Source: Ignavibacteria bacterium (GTDB lineage Bacteria; Bacteroidota; Ignavibacteria; Tepidaquicellales; Tepidaquicellaceae). Taken from it: a stretch of 64,000 bases of DNA. Where the stretch lies: contig JADJAH010000038.1 in assembly GCA_016704345.1 (NCBI GenBank), forward strand, positions 248,001 through 312,000. Direction: 5' to 3'. A program made the translations under genes and the position numbers. Below are positions 26,176-34,086 of the stretch, one piece after another (positions within the stretch are counted from its first letter, which is position 1; the number at the start of each line of letters is the position of its first letter). The notes below the pieces were generated by a model. That model was not told the DNA's origin, ran no database searches, and saw nothing but the letters and a program-made list of their open reading frames with translations.

Positions 26176-26639
26176 TGTTGTATCTCCTTATTATTATTTG
26201 TAAAATTCTTTTTATCGGCATTAAAGAAGATCAAAACGCATGCTATCAGCATCAGTATATCTTCTATTATTCTTTGTGAAATATCACCTTTTTCACTTAC
26301 TGTTTCAAGAGAAAAACAGCCACAGGATATGTCCAATCCCAAAACATAAGCCCGGGTCAATGCAATTATGAAAACAATTAACATCCCACCGATCAGAAAT
26401 GAACTTCCCTTCTTGTAAATTCCTAATATCAGAAATACTGCTGAGAAGAATTCGATGTAAGGCAAGACAATGGCGAGTATATTGACAACCTCACTGGGAA
26501 GAAGCTTGTAATTGTATATCGCCTTAGCAAATGCTTCCTGATTAAAAAGCTTGTTTAAAGAGGCATACACAAACAATCCTCCAATTATGAGCCTCAGTAA
26601 TATTTGAAAATACTTGTTTGACAATAATCCCATCATCAA
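26172..26639 (-). CDS. MauE/DoxX-like membrane protein
   Basis: 155 residues with four transmembrane helices. N-terminal I-G-G-L-F-V-Y-A-S-L-N-K and the central Y-I-E-F-F-S-A-V-F-L-I-L-G are typical of the MauE/DoxX superfamily. A C-G-C-F-S motif after the third helix is shared with MauE-type proteins implicated in disulfide handling. Several Met codons cluster at the start (M-M-M-G); any of the three could initiate. It is the middle gene of the rhodanese-MauE-DUF1573 operon, which suggests a role in thiol or sulfur redox chemistry at the membrane (inference). Confidence 0.85.
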   Translation of the reverse strand: MMMGLLSNKYFQILLRLIIGGLFVYASLNKLFNQEAFAKAIYNYKLLPSEVVNILAIVLPYIEFFSAVFLILGIYKKGSSFLIGGMLIVFIIALTRAYVLGLDISCGCFSLETVSEKGDISQRIIEDILMLIACVLIFFNADKKNFTNNNKEIQQ

Positions 26640-27163
26640 TTATTTGTAGGAAAGCCTTTCTCTTTCCATTCTAATAAGCCGCCAAGATATATATTAACAT
26701 CCTCATAGCCTATCTTTGCAAATTCGTATGCATTGTCAATACTGATCTCACATTCTCCACCACCGCAATAAGATACTATGGTTTTATTCTTTGGAATGTC
26801 TTTCAGCTTTTCCAGTTTATTTTCAGTTGGAAGATCTTTGAATTCTTTGTACGGAACATTGATTGCCCCTTTTATGTGTCCCTGGGAGAATTCCTCAGGC
26901 TCTCTTCCATCAATGAATATTGCTCCTTCTTCGAAAAATTTCTTAGTGGCATCAACGGGAATGTTGACCGGTTTAATGAATCCTTCTTTAGTCCTTTGTT
27001 TTTCCTGCTTAACTCCTGAGCTTTTAGATGTTGAATCGACTGCGAGCCTGTCTGAATACTCGCCGATAATTGGCACACCATTCGGACTTAATGCGTTTGC
27101 AGAGAAACCGGCAATCACGCTAATAACTAAAATGATGAATACTTCTTTGAATGTCTTTAACAT
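26636..27163 (-). CDS. Membrane-anchored or periplasmic rhodanese-like protein
   Basis: 175 residues. A hydrophobic N-terminus (about 8-25) acts as signal or anchor. The rhodanese domain (about 75-172) has I-D-G-R-E-P-E-E-F-S-Q-G-H-I-K-G-A-I-N-V-P and the active-site loop V-S-Y-C-G-G-G-E-C-E-I-S, with the persulfide-forming Cys followed by a second Cys four residues on. The end is the usual G-G-L-L-E-W-K-E-K-G-F-P. Rhodaneses move sulfane sulfur. It is first in the operon with MauE-like and DUF1573 proteins, all Cys-bearing envelope proteins. Confidence 0.9.
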   Translation of the reverse strand: MLKTFKEVFIILVISVIAGFSANALSPNGVPIIGEYSDRLAVDSTSKSSGVKQEKQRTKEGFIKPVNIPVDATKKFFEEGAIFIDGREPEEFSQGHIKGAINVPYKEFKDLPTENKLEKLKDIPKNKTIVSYCGGGECEISIDNAYEFAKIGYEDVNIYLGGLLEWKEKGFPTNN

Positions 27164-27181
27164 GTAATGAGATAAATTATT

Positions 27182-28228
27182 TCATCCGAATAATGATTCG
27201 GTTTCGTTCTTGTTTGATCTTCTTGTAAGGCCAAGATGTCTGTAAGCAAGATCTGTAGCTTCTCTTCCTTTTGGAGTTCGTTTGATGAAACCCTCAATAA
27301 GAAGAAATGGTTCATAAACATCTTCAATTGTTCCGGGGTCTTCGCCTGTTGATGCGGCAATTGTTGATAGTCCGACAGGACCTCCTGAATATTTCATTAT
27401 TATTGTCTCAAGAATTCTTTTATCAACTTTATCGAGTCCGTATTCATCAACATCTAGAGAGGTCAAGGCATAATCGGCTATCTCATTGTCAATCTTGCCG
27501 TTACCTTTGACTATTGCAAAGTCCCTTGTTCTTCTTAATAGCCGATTGGCAATTCTTGGTGTTGCCCTGCTTCTCCGTGCAATTTCGGCCGCTCCTTCAT
27601 CTGTAATTTCAATGTTCATAATTCCGGCTGAACGCTTTACAATGCTTATAAGATGATCAGTGTTGTAATAATCGAGATGACAGTTTATTCCAAATCTGTC
27701 AAGCATCGGGGATGAAAGCAGACCTTGTCTTGTTGTTGCTCCAATCAGCGTAAACTTTTCGAGTTTTATAGGAATACTGCGGGCAGCAGGACCCTGATCG
27801 ATCATTATGTCAAGCCGGTATTCTTCCATGGCAGAATACAAAAATTCTTCAACGACCTTTGGTATTCTATGTATCTCATCTATGAAAAGTATTTCATCTT
27901 TCTTCAGTTTTGTAAGCATTCCTGCAAGATCGCCCGGCTTCTCTATCACAGGGCCGGAAGTTGTAACAATTCCTGCTCCGATCGCGCTCGATATTATGTT
28001 TGCCAAAGTAGTCTTTCCCAAACCGGGAGGGCCTGTGAAAAGTATGTGGTCGAGAGACTCGCCAAGCTTTTTAGAACTGCTGATGAATACTCTTAAGTTG
28101 TCTTTAACTTTGTCCTGCCCTACAAATTCATCAAAACTCTTTGGCCTGATTTGAGCCGTAAAGTCATATTCCGGCCTGATCTCATCTTCAGTAATTTCGG
28201 ACCCGTTAATCCGTGCTTTACTTTTCAT
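27182..28228 (-). CDS. ruvB: Holliday junction branch-migration helicase RuvB
   Basis: 348 residues. AAA+ motor that drives branch migration with RuvA. F-D-E-F-V-G-Q, Walker A G-P-P-G-L-G-K-T-T, Walker B L-F-I-D-E-I-H-R, sensor G-A-T-T-R, and C-terminal winged helix with R-T-P-K-G-R are all present. Length is normal. It is 18 bp upstream of the rhodanese operon in the same direction and may be co-transcribed. ruvA and ruvC are not in the window. Confidence 0.97.
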   Translation of the reverse strand: MKSKARINGSEITEDEIRPEYDFTAQIRPKSFDEFVGQDKVKDNLRVFISSSKKLGESLDHILFTGPPGLGKTTLANIISSAIGAGIVTTSGPVIEKPGDLAGMLTKLKKDEILFIDEIHRIPKVVEEFLYSAMEEYRLDIMIDQGPAARSIPIKLEKFTLIGATTRQGLLSSPMLDRFGINCHLDYYNTDHLISIVKRSAGIMNIEITDEGAAEIARRSRATPRIANRLLRRTRDFAIVKGNGKIDNEIADYALTSLDVDEYGLDKVDKRILETIIMKYSGGPVGLSTIAASTGEDPGTIEDVYEPFLLIEGFIKRTPKGREATDLAYRHLGLTRRSNKNETESLFG

Positions 28229-28296
28229 TTTTACAAATTTAGTGTTAATTTAAGTGAGTTACAATTTTTTAAACTATTCAACATCCACTGTAAATT

Positions 28297-28740
28297 ATGA
28301 AAGAAAGTTTGATGGTGCTGCAGGTTAGGTTCATTTATCTTGTCAGAAAAATAAGAACTCTTGGAATTGGAATTACTGTTGCTTGTGTGGTGATCTATTT
28401 CTTTGGGTTGTTTGTCGCGGGAAACAATTTTAGAGAAGGATTTGAAGTGGTTAACATTGTTTCGCTGTTAGCATTAATTGCAATGTTTCCCGTAACAGTC
28501 TTGTTAAAAAAATGGCTGATGAAGAAAGTCAACATGCAGAATTTTCAGACGACATATTTCAGCGCACACATAATTCCGTTTTCCCTACTTGATTTTTTTG
28601 CTCTCTTCTGCCTCTCAACAAATTTGCTTGTCAATGGCAATGTCATTTACGCAACAATAGCCATTTGTGTTACTCTCGCAGGCATGATTATTCTTTTCCC
28701 GAAGGAAGAAGATTTTGAAAAGCTCAATGAATCAACTTAG
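28297..28740 (+). CDS. Unknown four-helix membrane protein
   Basis: 147 residues with four hydrophobic segments (about 23-43, 52-72, 90-110, 117-135) and a basic N-terminus, so an inner-membrane location is likely. I recognise no family. The region around Q-N-F-Q-T-T-Y-F-S-A-H-I-I-P-F-S-L-L-D lies between the second and third helix. It is divergent from ruvB, and its stop codon overlaps that of the NUDIX gene by 4 bp in convergent orientation. A later ATG (M-V-L-Q) could also be the start. Confidence 0.7.
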   Translation: MKESLMVLQVRFIYLVRKIRTLGIGITVACVVIYFFGLFVAGNNFREGFEVVNIVSLLALIAMFPVTVLLKKWLMKKVNMQNFQTTYFSAHIIPFSLLDFFALFCLSTNLLVNGNVIYATIAICVTLAGMIILFPKEEDFEKLNEST

Positions 28741-29291
28741 TCCTGCAAATAAAGATATCTTAATAGCAGATACAAACTGAATCCATCCTTAATGACTCCT
28801 TTCAATATCATGTCGATGATCTCTTGTCTGCTGAACCACCGTGCCTCTATGATCTCATTGGCATCAATTGTTTCAGTAATCCTTCGAACATTTCTCGCGA
28901 TGTAACAATGGAAGATCTGATTGCTTGATCCGATGGAAGGAAAGTAATTGCCAATATACTTTAAGTCCTTTCTATCAACTGTACATCCGGCTTCTTCTTC
29001 AAGTTCCTCAATGATGCAGTCTGCATGGTCCATGCCCGGTGGAATTGTGCCGGCAGGAATTTCCCAACTGTAATAGTCATTTATGTATCTGTAATTCTGA
29101 ACAAGCATCACCTCACCGTTCTCGTTTACTGCCACTACACCTGTTCCGTGCCTTTGAAATTCAATTGCCTCGAATATTATTTTGGATCCATCCGGAAGAA
29201 GAATGTCATCTAAATTGACATGTATCCAATTGCCTTCAAATCCCTTCTTCGAATGTTCTATCTTCCAGAATTTCTCTTTGCTTTCCGGCAT
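28737..29291 (-). CDS. NUDIX hydrolase, ADP-ribose pyrophosphatase-like
   Basis: 184 residues from ATG 29291 (M-P-E-S-K-E-K-F-W-K). An upstream in-frame ATG at 29315 lies inside a terminator hairpin, so I reject it. The NUDIX box runs G-T-I-P-P-G, ending E-E-L-E-E-E-A-G-C, with the Glu residues that bind Mg2+ present. The preceding I-N-D-Y-Y-S-W-E-I-P-A-G is typical of ADP-ribose pyrophosphatases, which cut ADP-ribose to AMP and ribose 5-phosphate. Exact substrate is uncertain within the family. Confidence 0.88.
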   Translation of the reverse strand: MPESKEKFWKIEHSKKGFEGNWIHVNLDDILLPDGSKIIFEAIEFQRHGTGVVAVNENGEVMLVQNYRYINDYYSWEIPAGTIPPGMDHADCIIEELEEEAGCTVDRKDLKYIGNYFPSIGSSNQIFHCYIARNVRRITETIDANEIIEARWFSRQEIIDMILKGVIKDGFSLYLLLRYLYLQD

Positions 29292-29303
29292 GTCAGTAGA
29301 AAT

Positions 29304-29331
29304 TAAAAAGCCCATCTGTTTTCAGATAGGC
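29304..29331 (-). terminator. Terminator of the DUF4920 gene
   Basis: On the minus strand, arms GCCTATCTG and CAGATGGGC (29310-29318 with 29323-29331, one mismatch, 4-base loop) are followed by TTTTT. It ends the DUF4920 transcript and marks the upstream limit of the NUDIX gene. Confidence 0.75.
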
Positions 29332-29359
29332 TAAATTATTTAAAACGCTTTTTTAGGAC

Positions 29360-29899
29360 TTACTTGCCTGCTTGATCAAGAATGATAATTCCTGTCGCTT
29401 CTATCTCGTATGCTTTTTGTGGCCCTACAATGTCTTCACTTTTCTTTGGGTTAAGAGATTCTTCATTGAAATGACGTGCATCATCTTCGGATATTTCCGT
29501 GATGTTAAACTTACCGGTCACTATTGCCTCGCGGCCCGCAACATCTTTCGGTAGCAAGAATTCATGAAGTGTCTTGACGCGTGTAGTGGCTCCGTTTTCA
29601 CTCATGGTCATCCAGCATCCCATAGCCTGACATACTTCACTTACAGTTCCTTTTACTGTTACTATATTACCGTTAGATTCATTCATTCCGACAATAAGCT
29701 CCGGATATGAAATTGTTTTTACTGTGGGGTCTATTGCTTTTCCGTAAAGCATTCCACCTTCTACTTTTGTTCCAACCGGATCGTCTGAACCGGATGCTGT
29801 GTTTGTTCCCTTTTGTTCACATTCCTGTGCAAATGTGATTGTGGCTGAAATCAGAACTGCAAATATCATCACTGCAAAAGTGCTTTTTATAAATTTCAT
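29360..29899 (-). CDS. Secreted DUF4920 protein
   Basis: 179 residues. Signal peptide about 1-24 (cleavage F-A/Q). The mature protein has an OB-fold-like DUF4920 domain with G-N-I-V-T-V-K-G-T-V-S-E-V-C-Q-A-M-G-C-W-M, V-K-T-L-H-E-F-L-L-P and G-K-F-N-I-T-E-I-S-E-D-D-A-R-H. The C-Q-x-x-G-C-W-M motif is the family hallmark and could bind metal or form a disulfide. Function is not established. It is periplasmic or extracellular and appears to be a single-gene unit ending in the terminator at 29304. Confidence 0.85.
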   Translation of the reverse strand: MKFIKSTFAVMIFAVLISATITFAQECEQKGTNTASGSDDPVGTKVEGGMLYGKAIDPTVKTISYPELIVGMNESNGNIVTVKGTVSEVCQAMGCWMTMSENGATTRVKTLHEFLLPKDVAGREAIVTGKFNITEISEDDARHFNEESLNPKKSEDIVGPQKAYEIEATGIIILDQAGK

Positions 29900-30069
29900 T
29901 TCTTATCTAACTCCTTTTTGTTTATGGTTGATTAAAAATAATGAATTGAAGAACTAACTGAAATATTTTTACCGGTGACATTTTCTGTTTGCCGGTCATA
30001 CTGTTTTGCTTGGAATCAGGCAATTAATTTTTTATTACCTGAGATGCAGAAACTCAATGCTGTCAAATA

Positions 30070-31398
30070 TTAGCTGAATTGATTGACAATTTCTGCTGCA
30101 AACTCGGAACACTTCACTTCAGTTGAATTCTGTATTTGTCTTGCGAAATCAAAAGTGACTCTCTTGCTTTCGATTGCCTTTCGGATGCCCATTTCAATAA
30201 GGTCAGCCGGCTCCTGCCAACCCAGATACTCGAGCATCATTTTGCCGGAAAGTATCATTGATGAAGGATTTACTTTGTTCATACCTGCAAAGGTTGGAGC
30301 TGTTCCATGCGTCGCTTCAAAGATCGCATTACCTTTGATTGAGTTTATGTTTCCGCCCGGAGCAATTCCAATCCCTCCTACCTGAGCTGCGATTGCATCA
30401 GAAAGGTAATCTCCGTTCAGATTTCCGGTAGCGATAACATCAAAATCCTCTGGGTCGGTAAGAACTTTCTGAAGAGCATTGTCAGCAATCGCATCCTTTA
30501 TAAGAAGTTTGCCTTTCGATAACTCTTCCTGCATTTCCTTATCGGCAGCATCTCTGCCATTTGATTCTGAAGTCCTGTCCCATTGCATCATTGTATATAC
30601 CTTCTCTCCGTAAAGTTCTTCAGCGATCATGTAACACCATTCTCTGAATGACCCTGAAGTATACTTCATGATATTTCCTTTGTGTACAATTGTAATTGAC
30701 TTCCTCTTATGCTTCAGAGCGTAATCAAGAGCAGAGATCATGAGCCTTTGAGTTCCTACTCGTGACATTACCTTAATACCTAAGCCAACTTCAACATCTT
30801 CTGCTTCTTTGTAACCTGCAAGTCTCTGAAATTCATTTGTCTTCTCAATTGTCCCGAATCTGATCTTTTCGTATTCAGGTGGAAACTTTTCCCGAATAAA
30901 CTCAAGCAGCATTCTGTTCTCTTCTGTTCCAGCCTTGAATTCAATTCCTGTGTAGATGTCTTCCGTGTTTTCACGAAATATTACCATATCCACTTTGTCG
31001 GGTCTTCTCATTGGAGTCTCAATTCCTCCATAATATCTTACGGGTCTGAGGCAAACATACAGATCCAGAATTTGCCTGAGCGCAACATTTATAGACCGGA
31101 TTCCTTTGCCAATGGGTGTTGTCAAGGGTCCTTTTATCCCGACCAGGTATTTCTCAAATGCATCGAGTGTTTCTTTTGGAAGCCATTCTTTGGTAAGGTG
31201 AAAGGCTTTTTCTCCGGCAAATACTTCAAGCCACTTTATGTTCTTTTCTCCTCTGTAAACACGTTCAACGGCCGAATCAATTACATATCTGGCAGCGCTC
31301 CACACTTCCGGTCCAATCCCGTCGCCCTCTATAAAAGGAATCACCGGCGCGTCCGGAACAATTAATTTCCCGTTTTCTACTCTTATTATATCACTCAT
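30070..31398 (-). CDS. icd: Isocitrate dehydrogenase (E. coli Icd type)
   Basis: 442 residues. Oxidative decarboxylation of isocitrate to 2-oxoglutarate in the TCA cycle. It aligns by eye with E. coli Icd: substrate loop G-I-R-S-I-N-V-A-L-R-Q (regulatory Ser), L-R-P-V-R-Y-Y, F-R-E-N-T-E-D-I-Y-T-G-I-E, H-K-G-N-I-M-K-Y-T, and C-S-E-F near the end. The coenzyme-site residues differ: H-G-T-A-P-T-F-A-G instead of H-G-T-A-P-K-Y-A-G, and V-T-F-D-F-A-R instead of V-T-Y-D-F-E-R. NADP preference is therefore not assured. It appears monocistronic. Confidence 0.95.
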   Translation of the reverse strand: MSDIIRVENGKLIVPDAPVIPFIEGDGIGPEVWSAARYVIDSAVERVYRGEKNIKWLEVFAGEKAFHLTKEWLPKETLDAFEKYLVGIKGPLTTPIGKGIRSINVALRQILDLYVCLRPVRYYGGIETPMRRPDKVDMVIFRENTEDIYTGIEFKAGTEENRMLLEFIREKFPPEYEKIRFGTIEKTNEFQRLAGYKEAEDVEVGLGIKVMSRVGTQRLMISALDYALKHKRKSITIVHKGNIMKYTSGSFREWCYMIAEELYGEKVYTMMQWDRTSESNGRDAADKEMQEELSKGKLLIKDAIADNALQKVLTDPEDFDVIATGNLNGDYLSDAIAAQVGGIGIAPGGNINSIKGNAIFEATHGTAPTFAGMNKVNPSSMILSGKMMLEYLGWQEPADLIEMGIRKAIESKRVTFDFARQIQNSTEVKCSEFAAEIVNQFS

Positions 31399-31563
31399 CT
31401 ATTTTTATGTTGTTGGTTTTTTTGAATTTACTCAAAGTACGATTTGAATAGTATGGCTTTATGACTGCCAATCATGCACCGATAATGTCAATCAATTGTG
31501 TCCATAGATTACAGGGATTGCTGCTTCATTCAGCTCATGGAGCATATAATGTCATCATACCGT

Positions 31564-31941
31564 AATGCAAAATCATCACATCCGTCCAAAACGTTTTAGT
31601 TAAAATGCAATTAGTACGAACCACTTACAGAGAATAAAATCATTTCCGCTTTCTTTTGAACGACCAAAAGAAAGCTTGGCAAAGAAAAGTCGCCCGCTGC
31701 CGTATAATTGCCTAAAAATTGCTCGCAATGGCTGTAAGAATTTAACTCCTCGCCCGACAGAAGATCACTGTCGGGCTTCGTCAAACAGAAATTCTTGCTA
31801 CGCCATTGCTCACAATTTTTTTAACGGCAATTATACGAAGGCGGGTTGTTTTTCCGAATTGAAAAAATCCTAATACTCCAGCCTATTTTCGATACATTTC
31901 TTGTTGTTGAAAAACGTTTTGGACGGCAATGCAAAATCATC
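31564..31941. mobile_element. MITE-like element with terminal inverted repeats and flanking direct repeats
   Basis: A perfect 16-bp inverted repeat (CCGTCCAAAACGTTTT at 31582-31597; its reverse complement at 31911-31926) encloses about 345 bp. Identical 14-bp direct repeats AATGCAAAATCATC lie just outside (31564-31577 and 31928-31941). Inside are a 10-bp hairpin (31649-31674) and a long imperfect palindrome (about 31691-31856) capped by a perfect 9-bp stem (GCCCGACAG/CTGTCGGGC, 31752-31776). No ORF with protein-like composition is present, so it would be non-autonomous. It may also fold as a structured transcript or act as a bidirectional terminator. Confidence 0.6.
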
Positions 31942-31961
31942 TTAAAACAATTGAAACATGG

Positions 31962-31993
31962 TTTGATTTTCCCGCTCAGTATGCCTATTTTTG
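31962..31993 (+). promoter_or_regulatory. Bacteroidetes-type promoter of rpsT
   Basis: TTTG at 31962-31965, a 20-bp spacer and TATTTTTG at 31986-31993 match TTTG-N19-21-TAnnTTTG. The rpsT ATG is 27 bp further on. Confidence 0.65.
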
Positions 31994-32020
31994 TAAAATC
32001 AATTTTAATAAAAAGCATTA

Positions 32021-32278
32021 ATGCCACTTAGACACAAATCAGCTCAGAAGCGCGCCAGACAGACAGTCAAGAAAACTGACAGAAATAAAAAATATAAGGC
32101 TTTGCTAAAGGGTTCAGAGAAGAGAGTTCTTGCAAAGAAAGATAAAGCTGAAGCAGAAACTGAATTGAAGAAAACGGTTGCGTTGCTAGATAGAGCTGCA
32201 GCTAAAGGTATTATTCACAGAAACAAAGCTGCCAACAAGAAATCGAAACTCACCAAGAAAATTAACAAGCTTACATAA
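32021..32278 (+). CDS. rpsT: 30S ribosomal protein S20
   Basis: 85 residues, highly basic, starting M-P-L-R-H-K-S-A-Q-K-R-A-R-Q, the S20 pattern (HKSAxKRxRQ), and ending in the conserved A-A-N-K-K-S-K-L-T-K-K-I-N. S20 binds 16S rRNA early in small-subunit assembly. It is a single-gene unit with its own promoter and terminator, as in many bacteria. Confidence 0.96.
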   Translation: MPLRHKSAQKRARQTVKKTDRNKKYKALLKGSEKRVLAKKDKAEAETELKKTVALLDRAAAKGIIHRNKAANKKSKLTKKINKLT

Positions 32279-32311
32279 AGATCGTAAGCCTGAAATAAGA
32301 TTATTTGGAAG

Positions 32312-32336
32312 GAGTCTGAGAGATCAGACTCTTTTT
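32312..32336 (+). terminator. Terminator of rpsT
   Basis: Arms GAGTCTG and CAGACTC with a 6-base loop are followed by TTTTT, about 30 bp after the rpsT stop and just before the convergent gene end at 32336. Confidence 0.85.
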
Positions 32337-32803
32337 CATTTATTGAAATAACTTATTTCAAATTCCGTGAAAACTCTCAGAGCGCTAAGGAATTCTGTCC
32401 ATCCGCTGCAATTTGCGTAGGAGCTCTTAATTCCGTAAACCTCAAATTCCCAACCGCTTTCTTTTATCTTAATGTTTACCCTGCCATTGCTCTCTTCAAA
32501 AGTAAATTCAGTCTTAACTGCATAATTGACAAACGGAGCGTTCCAATGGAACACAATCTTTTTGTGCAGCTCAACTTCATCAACTTCTATCAATGCTGTT
32601 TCATCACCCCATACCCATAAAACTTCCCCCAATGTATCCAGATCATTTAATGCATCCGAAGTAAAATACTTCTTAACATTCTTAGCTTTGGTCACATTAT
32701 CCCAAACGGTTTCAATGTCAGACCTCACTACACCTGCCACAATAAAGTAAACTTCTCCGGGTGCAATAATCTTGCTTACAGGGTTAAAAGTATAACTATG
32801 CAT
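32336..32803 (-). CDS. SRPBCC/AHSA1-like (START fold) protein
   Basis: 155 residues. The pattern of a helix-grip fold is visible: an early strand with E-V-Y-F-I-V-A-G-V-V-R, D-I-E-T-V-W-D-N-V-T-K-A-K-N-V-K-K-Y-F, a central K-K-I-V-F-H-W-N, T-E-F-T-F-E-E-S-N-G-R-V-N-I-K-I, and a long terminal helix G-W-T-E-F-L-S-A-L-R. This resembles AHSA1/START proteins that bind hydrophobic ligands; ligand and role are unknown. It is cytoplasmic with no signal. RidA ends 5 bp upstream in the same direction, so the two are likely co-transcribed. Confidence 0.75.
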   Translation of the reverse strand: MHSYTFNPVSKIIAPGEVYFIVAGVVRSDIETVWDNVTKAKNVKKYFTSDALNDLDTLGEVLWVWGDETALIEVDEVELHKKIVFHWNAPFVNYAVKTEFTFEESNGRVNIKIKESGWEFEVYGIKSSYANCSGWTEFLSALRVFTEFEISYFNK

Positions 32804-32808
32804 ATAAT

Positions 32809-33183
32809 TCAGATGAAAGCAATTACTTCAATTTCAACTTTCGCATCTTTCGGAAGTCGCGCCACTTCTATGGTGCTTCTTGCAGGAGGATTGTCCCCAA
32901 AGAACTCACCGTAAACTTCATTCATCATTGAAAACTCGTTCATGTCCTTCAAAAAAACTGTTGTCTTAATTACTTTATCCAAAGATGATCCTTCTGATTC
33001 AAGGATTTTTTTCAGGTTACCAATAACAATTCTGGTCTGACCTGCAATATCTTCAGGTGAAATAACACCTTCAGAATTCAGTGAGATCTGCCCGCTTGTA
33101 TAAACAAGATTTCCATATCGCATTGCCTGTGAATAGGGACCAATAGGCAACGGCGCCTCAGATGCAAATACTACTTTCTTCAT
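32809..33183 (-). CDS. ridA: RidA family enamine/imine deaminase
   Basis: 124 residues, normal for RidA/YjgF. Family motifs are present: I-G-P-Y-S-Q-A, V-Y-T-S-G-Q-I, V-I-K-T-T-V-F-L-K-D-M, and P-P-A-R-S-T-I-E-V-A-R-L-P with Arg102, the carboxylate-binding residue of active RidA. It hydrolyses reactive enamines such as 2-aminoacrylate made by PLP enzymes. It is 18 bp downstream of parB and 5 bp upstream of the SRPBCC gene, so it may be the middle of a parA-parB-ridA-SRPBCC run. Confidence 0.92.
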   Translation of the reverse strand: MKKVVFASEAPLPIGPYSQAMRYGNLVYTSGQISLNSEGVISPEDIAGQTRIVIGNLKKILESEGSSLDKVIKTTVFLKDMNEFSMMNEVYGEFFGDNPPARSTIEVARLPKDAKVEIEVIAFI

Positions 33184-33201
33184 TGTTTTGTGAATAATGA
33201 T

Positions 33202-34086
33202 TTAACTGCATTTGTCAACGATCCTTTCGAGATCGTCGTTTGAAAAATAATCAATCTTAATTTCTCCTGAGTGTTTCGATTTCCGGCTGATAGTAACTTT
33301 TGTGCCGAAAAAATTTCTCAGTTGGTCTTCAATCTTTTGAAGATGTGGATCATAGATCTCCCCAAGCTTCACCCTCTTTGCTCTTGACTTTTTGGCAGAG
33401 CCTTTCGTTAAGTGCTCAAGCGATTTTACTGTAAGATTCTCTGTAAGGATTCTTTTCCAAAGTGTGATCTGATCTTCTTCAGTATCTATGCTCAGAAGAA
33501 GTCTTGCATGAGCCTCGGTAATTTCATTTTGCCGAAGTGAAAGCTTGACCTCAATTGGCAAATTCTGCAATCGGAGAAAATTTGCGACAGTACTTCTTTG
33601 CTTAGAAACCTTTGCCGCAATTTGTTCCTGTGTAAGTTTGTATTCATCAGAAAGGCGCTTGTAAGAATCTGACAGCTCCATAGGATTAAGATCTTCTCTC
33701 TGAATATTCTCGATTAGCGCGAGTTCAAGTAGGCCTTCATCGCTCATAGATGACGGTTGATCATAAATGTATGCGGGGATTTCACTCAGCCCGGCAATCC
33801 TAGCGGCTCTAAGTCTTCTTTCGCCTGAAATAAGCATATAACCATTTTGATCTTTGCGGACTGTAACCGGCTGTATGACACCTTTTTCACGTATCGAAGA
33901 AGCCAGCTCCTCAAGCTTTTCCTGATCAAAGGCTTCCCGGGGTTGATTGGGATTTGTTCTTATCCTTTCAATTGCAATTCTAAGCGATTGCTGTCTTTCC
34001 GGATTTTCAATGCTGTCAATATCAACATTCCTCTCTGTAAAGATTGCAGAAAGCCCTTTGCCAAGTACATTTGGTTTGTTATCCAT
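33202..34086 (-). CDS. parB: Chromosome partitioning protein ParB
   Basis: 294 residues. N-terminal L-G-K-G-L-S-A-I-F, CTP-binding region with Q-P-R-E-A-F, G-V-I-Q-P-V-T-V and the arginine-rich I-S-G-E-R-R-L-R-A-A-R, a helix-turn-helix with L-T-Q-E-Q-I-A-A-K-V-S-K-Q-R-S-T-V-A-N-F-L-R, and a C-terminal dimer domain. ParB clamps on parS near the replication origin. The first bases overlap the parA end by 8 bp. The pairing suggests chromosomal parAB, though origin genes such as dnaA are not in view. Confidence 0.95.
   Translation of the reverse strand: MDNKPNVLGKGLSAIFTERNVDIDSIENPERQQSLRIAIERIRTNPNQPREAFDQEKLEELASSIREKGVIQPVTVRKDQNGYMLISGERRLRAARIAGLSEIPAYIYDQPSSMSDEGLLELALIENIQREDLNPMELSDSYKRLSDEYKLTQEQIAAKVSKQRSTVANFLRLQNLPIEVKLSLRQNEITEAHARLLLSIDTEEDQITLWKRILTENLTVKSLEHLTKGSAKKSRAKRVKLGEIYDPHLQKIEDQLRNFFGTKVTISRKSKHSGEIKIDYFSNDDLERIVDKCS

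Noticed and set aside
31564..31941. CRISPR-like array
   Set aside because: Repeats occur only twice and are inverted or flanking; there is no regular spacing.
31676..32031. Short frames on both strands inside and beside the palindromic element
   Set aside because: They arise from the inverted-repeat DNA and are not supported by composition or start signals.
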